Both the position numbers and the translations under genes were made by a program. From an uncultured Clostridium sp. (GTDB lineage: Bacteria; Bacillota; Clostridia; TANB77; CAG-508), in the NCBI GenBank assembly GCA_900553405.1, contig USDF01000038.1, forward strand, positions 1-14,432: DNA of 14,432 nt. The letters are read 5' to 3'. Positions within the stretch are counted from its first letter, which is position 1. Every line of letters begins with the position of its first letter. The notes below the pieces were generated by a model. It saw only the letters and a list, made by a program, of their open reading frames with translations, was not told the DNA's origin and did not search any database. Below, one piece after another: positions 11,397-14,432 of the stretch.

Positions 11397-12410
11397 CTAC
11401 ATCATATTTTGTGGGTTTATTTCTATAGATAATCGTACATCTTTTTTTATTTCGTTTGCTTTTATTGTTTGTTCCAGTAACTCGTTTATCTGATTATTGT
11501 ATAGACATTTTATTATCATTCTGTATCTGTATTTATTTTTTATTTTGTCTATTGGTGCTGGAACTGGACTATAAAGTAAAACCCCTATTTTTTCTGTGAT
11601 TATTCGTTCTTTTAAATATTTATGTATTTTCTTTGCCTCTTTTATTACTTCTTGTTCTTTTTCTCCACTTAATCCAATTACTATTATATCGCAAAATGGT
11701 GGATATTTCAACTGTTTTCTTATTCCTATTTCACTTTCATAAAATGCTTTGTAGTCTTGTTTTTGTGCAAGTTCTACTGCTATGTTATCTGGATTGTAAG
11801 TTTGAATTATTACTCTTCCCTCTAATTCTTCTCTTCCCGCTCTTCCTGCTACTTGTGTTAATATTTGAAATGTTCTTTCGTTGGCTCTAAAGTCTTCTAT
11901 ATTTAGTGAACTATCTGCTGCTATAACTCCTACTAAACTTACTTTTGGGAAGTGATGCCCTTTTACTACCATTTGTGTTCCTATTAAAATATCTATATTT
12001 TCATTTTTGAATTTGTTTAGTATTTCTTCATGTGAATTCTTTTTAGTTACTGTATCTACATCCATTCTTATCGTAGTAGCATTTGAAAATAGTTTTTTTA
12101 CCTCTTCTTCTAATTTTTGTGTACCTGTTCCAAAATATCTTATATTAGTGCTTTTACACTCTGGGCAGGTTGTTACTGGCTCTTCTTCATATCCACAATA
12201 ATGACACTTTAATTTATTTTGTTTTAAATGATAAGTCATTGTTATGTTGCAGTTTTTACATTTTATAGTATATCCACAATCTCTGCACATTATAAATGTA
12301 GAATACCCTCTTCTGTTTAAGAATAAAATGGTTTGTTGTTTGTTTTCTATATTTTTTTGTATTTCTTCTTGTAATCTTTTACTAATCATTGAATGGTTTC
12401 CGGTTTGCAA
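11397..12410 (-). CDS. priA: Primosomal helicase PriA, C-terminal fragment (separated by frameshift)
   Basis: This frame carries the second half of PriA, the 3'-5' helicase that reloads the replisome at stalled forks. It holds the end of RecA-like domain 1 and domain 2: QQTILFLNRRGYSTF (25-39), the zinc-binding insert with four Cys pairs (Cys42/45, 51/54, 69/72, 82/85), GTQMVVKGHHFPKV (144-157) and QVAGRAGREELEGRV (186-200, helicase motif VI with its arginine finger), then the C-terminal domain. All catalytic features look intact. It has no natural N-terminus: the frame opens at a TTG (12410) overlapping the first fragment, in the +1 frame relative to it, and no good ribosome binding site precedes it. 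Joined to the first fragment by removing one base near 12408, PriA would be about 746 residues, a normal length. Confidence 0.93.
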   Translation of the reverse strand: MQTGNHSMISKRLQEEIQKNIENKQQTILFLNRRGYSTFIMCRDCGYTIKCKNCNITMTYHLKQNKLKCHYCGYEEEPVTTCPECKSTNIRYFGTGTQKLEEEVKKLFSNATTIRMDVDTVTKKNSHEEILNKFKNENIDILIGTQMVVKGHHFPKVSLVGVIAADSSLNIEDFRANERTFQILTQVAGRAGREELEGRVIIQTYNPDNIAVELAQKQDYKAFYESEIGIRKQLKYPPFCDIIVIGLSGEKEQEVIKEAKKIHKYLKERIITEKIGVLLYSPVPAPIDKIKNKYRYRMIIKCLYNNQINELLEQTIKANEIKKDVRLSIEINPQNMM

Positions 12411-13638
12411 GTTCTTCTCTCAAGTCTACTATTTCTACTTTTGGCAGACTTGAATTATTAGCTCTTTTTGTTAATTCTAAAAGTTCTATTTCTCCATCTT
12501 GCGCTTTTTTATATGTCTTCATATCTGGTGTTGCGCTTCCTAATATTAAAGGACATGAATTTTCTTTTGCTATAAATTTAGCTACTTCTTTTGCATTGTA
12601 TTTTGGCGTCATTTCAGACATATATGATGAGTCATGCTCTTCGTCTATTATAATTACACCTATATTCTTTACTGGCGCAAATATTGCAGAACGCGCTCCT
12701 ATTATGATACTTGCTTCACCTTTTACTATTCTATTCCAAGCATCAAATCTCTCTCCTACAGATAATTTACTATGCAATACTGCTATTTTTTCTTGTCCAA
12801 ATCTTTCTATAAATCTATCAACCATTTGTGGTGTAAGTGAAATTTCTGGCACTAACATTATGCTAGATTTTCCTTGTTTTAAAATCTTTTCTATTGTTTG
12901 TAAGTATATTTCTGTTTTTCCTGACCCTGTTACTCCAAAAATTAAAAACTCTGTGTTCATTTGGTCATCTATTGCTTCTTCTATTTTTGAATAAGCATTT
13001 TGTTGTTCTTCTGTAAATGTTAGTTTTTCTGTTTTTTTCACAACTTTATGTATAAATGGATTTCTGTCTACTCTTTTTTCTAAAATTTCTATATATCCAT
13101 TTTTCTCTAAAGTTTTTATTATTGCTCTAGATGTATCTGTAAATATTTCTAAATCACTTACTAAAACACTATCATTTTCTAATAAAAATTTAAGTATTCT
13201 TATTTGTTTTTCTGATTTTAGCTTTTTGGTTTCTATTTCAAATTCTATCTCTTCTTCGGTTTTTTTCAAAAATACAAATTGATTTGTTTTTTCTTTTATT
13301 CTATTTTCAAAATTTCTTGTTGTTGTTCCTGGTGGTAGCATTAGTTTTAAGCTATCTGATAAATTTGCAAAATATCTTTTTGAAATCCATTTTGCAAGTT
13401 TTATTTTTTCTTCATTTAAAAACGGATTTTCTTCTAGCTTTACTATTTGCTTTGTTTTATATTCTGAATTTTCTTTTAATGAGATTATAAAACCTTCTTC
13501 TACTTGTTTTCTATATCCAAAAGGAACTAATACACGACTGCCTAAACTTACTTTTTCTTTCATTTCTTTTGGTACTTCATAGTCAAATGTTTTATCTAAA
13601 TCTTTTGCATTTGAATTTAATATAACTTCTGCAATCAT
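12382..13638 (-). CDS. priA: Primosomal helicase PriA, N-terminal fragment (frameshifted)
   Basis: The 418-residue frame holds the PriA DNA-binding domain (about 1-105, MIAEVILNSNAKDLDKTFDYEVP), a winged-helix region (about 140-200) and RecA-like domain 1 with Walker A GVTGSGKT (235-242), LVPEISLTPQM (262-272), ARSAIFAP (315-322), DEEH (332-335) and GSATPD (367-372). It matches PriA up to VEIVDLREEL (401-410), then reads eight unrelated residues to a stop at 12382. In the +1 frame the expected continuation QTGNHSMISKRLQE follows at once, so one extra base sits near 12408. Start: ATG at 13638 with AAAGGAGA and a promoter at 13671-13699. Either the gene is inactivated, or split, or the assembly has a one-base error; the otherwise undecayed sequence favours a recent change or an error. 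Confidence 0.95.
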   Translation of the reverse strand: MIAEVILNSNAKDLDKTFDYEVPKEMKEKVSLGSRVLVPFGYRKQVEEGFIISLKENSEYKTKQIVKLEENPFLNEEKIKLAKWISKRYFANLSDSLKLMLPPGTTTRNFENRIKEKTNQFVFLKKTEEEIEFEIETKKLKSEKQIRILKFLLENDSVLVSDLEIFTDTSRAIIKTLEKNGYIEILEKRVDRNPFIHKVVKKTEKLTFTEEQQNAYSKIEEAIDDQMNTEFLIFGVTGSGKTEIYLQTIEKILKQGKSSIMLVPEISLTPQMVDRFIERFGQEKIAVLHSKLSVGERFDAWNRIVKGEASIIIGARSAIFAPVKNIGVIIIDEEHDSSYMSEMTPKYNAKEVAKFIAKENSCPLILGSATPDMKTYKKAQDGEIELLELTKRANNSSLPKVEIVDLREELANRKPFND

Positions 13639-13670
13639 GTTTTTCTCCTTTCTTGTATAACTTTTGTACT

Positions 13671-13699
13671 AGTATATCAAAAAAACAAATTTTATACAA
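13671..13699 (-). promoter_or_regulatory. Sigma-A promoter of priA-def-fmt (extended -10)
   Basis: On the minus strand TTGTAT (13694-13699), a 17-base spacer and TATACT (13671-13676) preceded by TGA. It starts three bases after the terminator at 13702-13735, so the priA operon has its own start. The leader is about 25 bases to the ATG. Confidence 0.8.
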
Positions 13700-13701
13700 G
13701 A

Positions 13702-13735
13702 AAAAATCCAGCTTCTTTACTGAAACTGGATTTTT
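13702..13735 (-). terminator. Rho-independent terminator after the 57-residue small gene
   Basis: AAAAATCCAG (13702-13711) and CTGGATTTTT (13726-13735) form a perfect 10-bp stem, with inner TTC/GAA pairs, and a U run on the minus strand. It closes the small gene ending at 13776; its A/T symmetry could make it act both ways. Confidence 0.85.
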
Positions 13736-13775
13736 AACTAGTCAAAACAACTTCTAGCATAAATTTCACCCCTAT

Positions 13776-13949
13776 TTAGTTTTCAAAGAATTTCAAAGGA
13801 TCTGTCAGATGTCTCTGTTCCAGCATAATTACATTTGTCAGCTCCTCCATGGTAGAAATTTTCTGCTTGTCGTTTTTACTTAGCTGGCAAAGAATTTCTT
13901 TGCCATTTCTGATGTCCTGCATAGCTGTCCGTCTTGAAATTTCTTTCAT
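13776..13949 (-). CDS. Small protein of unknown function, 57 residues
   Basis: I do not recognise this protein. The frame runs from an ATG at 13949 to a TAA; the product starts MKEISRRTAMQDIRNGKEIL and ends LTDPLKFFEN, is charged and probably mostly helical, with one Cys (21) and no membrane segment. It is supported as a real gene by an AAGGAG ribosome binding site at correct distance, a near-consensus promoter (14016-14044) and a terminator 40 bases past the stop. Codon use differs from its neighbours: all four Gln codons are CAG, CTG is used for Leu, CGG for Arg, and GC is about 37% by hand count against visibly AT-richer neighbours, suggesting acquisition or different selection. A perfect 23-bp dyad between promoter and start suggests control by a repressor. 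Confidence 0.7.
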   Translation of the reverse strand: MKEISRRTAMQDIRNGKEILCQLSKNDKQKISTMEELTNVIMLEQRHLTDPLKFFEN

Positions 13950-13969
13950 TTTTTCTCCTTTTTATGTAC

Positions 13970-13992
13970 GTTAATATTGATTCAATATTAAC
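13970..13992 (-). promoter_or_regulatory. Perfect 23-bp dyad in leader of 57-residue gene (candidate operator)
   Basis: GTTAATATTGA (13970-13980), one central base, then TCAATATTAAC (13982-13992). The 11-base arms are perfect. It lies about 17-39 bases downstream of the predicted transcription start and 20 bases before the ATG. The one-base centre makes a tight RNA hairpin less natural than a protein-binding palindrome, and no U run follows. Confidence 0.65.
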
Positions 13993-14015
13993 TCTAAACT
14001 TTATGTTACATTTAT

Positions 14016-14044
14016 ATTTTACTACTTTTTACATTTTATGTCAA
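14016..14044 (-). promoter_or_regulatory. Sigma-A promoter of 57-residue gene
   Basis: On the minus strand a consensus TTGACA (14039-14044), a 17-base spacer and TAAAAT (14016-14021). It is the best -35 box in the window and lies just after the terminator at 14074-14104. Confidence 0.85.
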
Positions 14045-14073
14045 TTATTTTTTTATTTTTATATATAAAAAAT

Positions 14074-14104
14074 TTAAAGAAGATTCATAATGAATCTTCT
14101 TTAA
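14074..14104 (-). terminator. Rho-independent terminator after the 53-residue Cys-rich gene
   Basis: A perfect 14-bp stem, TTAAAGAAGATTCA (14074-14087) and TGAATCTTCTTTAA (14091-14104), with a three-base loop, followed on the minus strand by a T-rich run. It begins six bases after the stop codon of the Cys-rich gene. Confidence 0.88.
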
Positions 14105-14109
14105 TCAGG

Positions 14110-14271
14110 CTAATCTTCTACTTCCATGATGTTTTTCTTAAGTCTGCAAGCAGCACACCTATTGGAACCCTTAATTCCCTCACACGTATCATGTATTGCT
14201 ACACTGCAACCTCCTACGAAACAATCCTTTTCTTCCTGTTTTTCTTTTAATATTGCCTTGGGTCTGTCCAT
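14110..14271 (-). CDS. Small Cys-rich protein, 53 residues, unknown function
   Basis: I do not recognise this protein. The frame starts at an ATG at 14271 with AGGAGG eight bases upstream, begins MDRPKAILKEKQEEKD and then has five cysteines in 26 residues: Cys17, 22, 30, 39 and 42 (CFVGGC, DTCEG, RCAAC), ending in a basic stretch RLKKN and an acidic tail. No signal peptide or membrane segment is seen, so a metal-binding (zinc or iron-sulfur) cytoplasmic protein is the simplest reading; a modified-peptide precursor is possible but no maturation gene is present in the window. A good promoter, palindromic leader and strong terminator show an independent transcription unit. GC is about 40% by hand count, higher than the surrounding genes. 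Confidence 0.72.
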   Translation of the reverse strand: MDRPKAILKEKQEEKDCFVGGCSVAIHDTCEGIKGSNRCAACRLKKNIMEVED

Positions 14272-14290
14272 AGTTTAATCCTCCTGAAAT

Positions 14291-14328
14291 ATAATATTTT
14301 TATTCGCCTTGGCGAAATCTAATATTAT
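14291..14328 (-). promoter_or_regulatory. Nested inverted repeats at start of Cys-rich gene transcript
   Basis: Inner arms TTCGCC (14303-14308) and GGCGAA (14311-14316) with a two-base centre, and outer arms ATAATATT (14291-14298) and AATATTAT (14321-14328). The outer right arm overlaps the -10 box and the inner one lies just downstream of the expected start, so the DNA could be an operator. The inner GC-rich stem could also form in the mRNA. Confidence 0.55.
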
Positions 14329-14355
14329 TGTATCATACTTTCCATAATATTGCAA
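14327..14355 (-). promoter_or_regulatory. Sigma-A promoter of Cys-rich small gene (extended -10)
   Basis: On the minus strand TTGCAA (14350-14355), a 17-base spacer and TACAAT (14327-14332) with TGA before it. Upstream to the window end only an AT-rich sequence with a weak inverted repeat (ATAATAAA 14392-14399 and TTTATTAT 14407-14414) is seen. Confidence 0.8.
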
Positions 14356-14432
14356 GTTTAAAATTCAGTTTCTTTTAATTTATAAATGGCAATAATAAAT
14401 TTCCGGTTTATTATGCACATATTTCACTTAAG

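Noticed and set aside
12405..12411. Programmed +1 frameshift in priA
   Set aside because: No stop codon or rare codon lies at the slip position and no stimulatory element is seen; the stop in the first frame comes eight codons later, unlike the prfB type.
12389..12994. Plus-strand frame of 201 codons over priA
   Set aside because: Mirror of the PriA helicase motifs on the other strand; composition is that of an antisense shadow.
13690..13775. CRISPR array or tRNA gene in the right-hand intergenic sequences
   Set aside because: No regularly spaced repeats and no cloverleaf pattern were found; the hairpins there are terminators.

Overview
The window looks like chromosomal core sequence from a low-GC member of the Firmicutes, most likely class Clostridia. 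Grounds: very AT-rich coding with A/T third positions, strong AAGGAGG-type ribosome binding sites, an HrcA/CIRCE-type groESL leader, the asp23-amaP-DUF2273-nusB-xseA-xseB gene order, and formate-tetrahydrofolate ligase. The species cannot be fixed from sequence reading. Almost every gene is on the minus strand, so transcription runs from high to low coordinates; the one clear exception is a beta-solenoid protein gene at 8806-9471.

Layout in transcription order. 13741-14432 holds two very small genes (53 and 57 codons), each with its own sigma-A promoter, an inverted repeat in its leader and a terminator, and with higher GC than the neighbours. 9626-13638 is priA-def-fmt (primosomal helicase, peptide deformylase, Met-tRNA formyltransferase). 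priA is split by a one-base frameshift near 12408, and the gaps on both sides of def hold GGGGACG-type palindromic repeats. A bidirectional terminator at 9516-9561 separates fmt from the convergent solenoid gene. That gene is divergent from 4328-8598: asp23, amaP, DUF2273, nusB, xseA, a membrane-anchored protein of unknown function, xseB and a divergent PAP2 (DUF212) protein. After a terminator come fhs and folC (2566-4230 and 1114-2385), with a tetrahydrofolate riboswitch between them. The window ends in groES and the first 217 codons of groEL behind a sigma-A promoter and a CIRCE operator.

Functional links. fhs makes 10-formyl-THF, folC polyglutamylates folates, fmt uses 10-formyl-THF to formylate the initiator tRNA, and def removes the formyl group. 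The folC leader appears to be a folate-sensing translational switch. The asp23/amaP/DUF2273 group is an envelope-stress module, nusB serves rRNA antitermination, and xseA/xseB are the two subunits of exonuclease VII.

Least ordinary: the intercistronic THF riboswitch with a readable Shine-Dalgarno-sequestering switch, a pair of related ~67-nt leaders in front of two small membrane-protein genes, a hairpin between ribosome binding site and start codon of the PAP2-like gene, the frameshifted priA, the lone Cys-rich 18-residue-repeat solenoid protein, and the two small genes at the right end.
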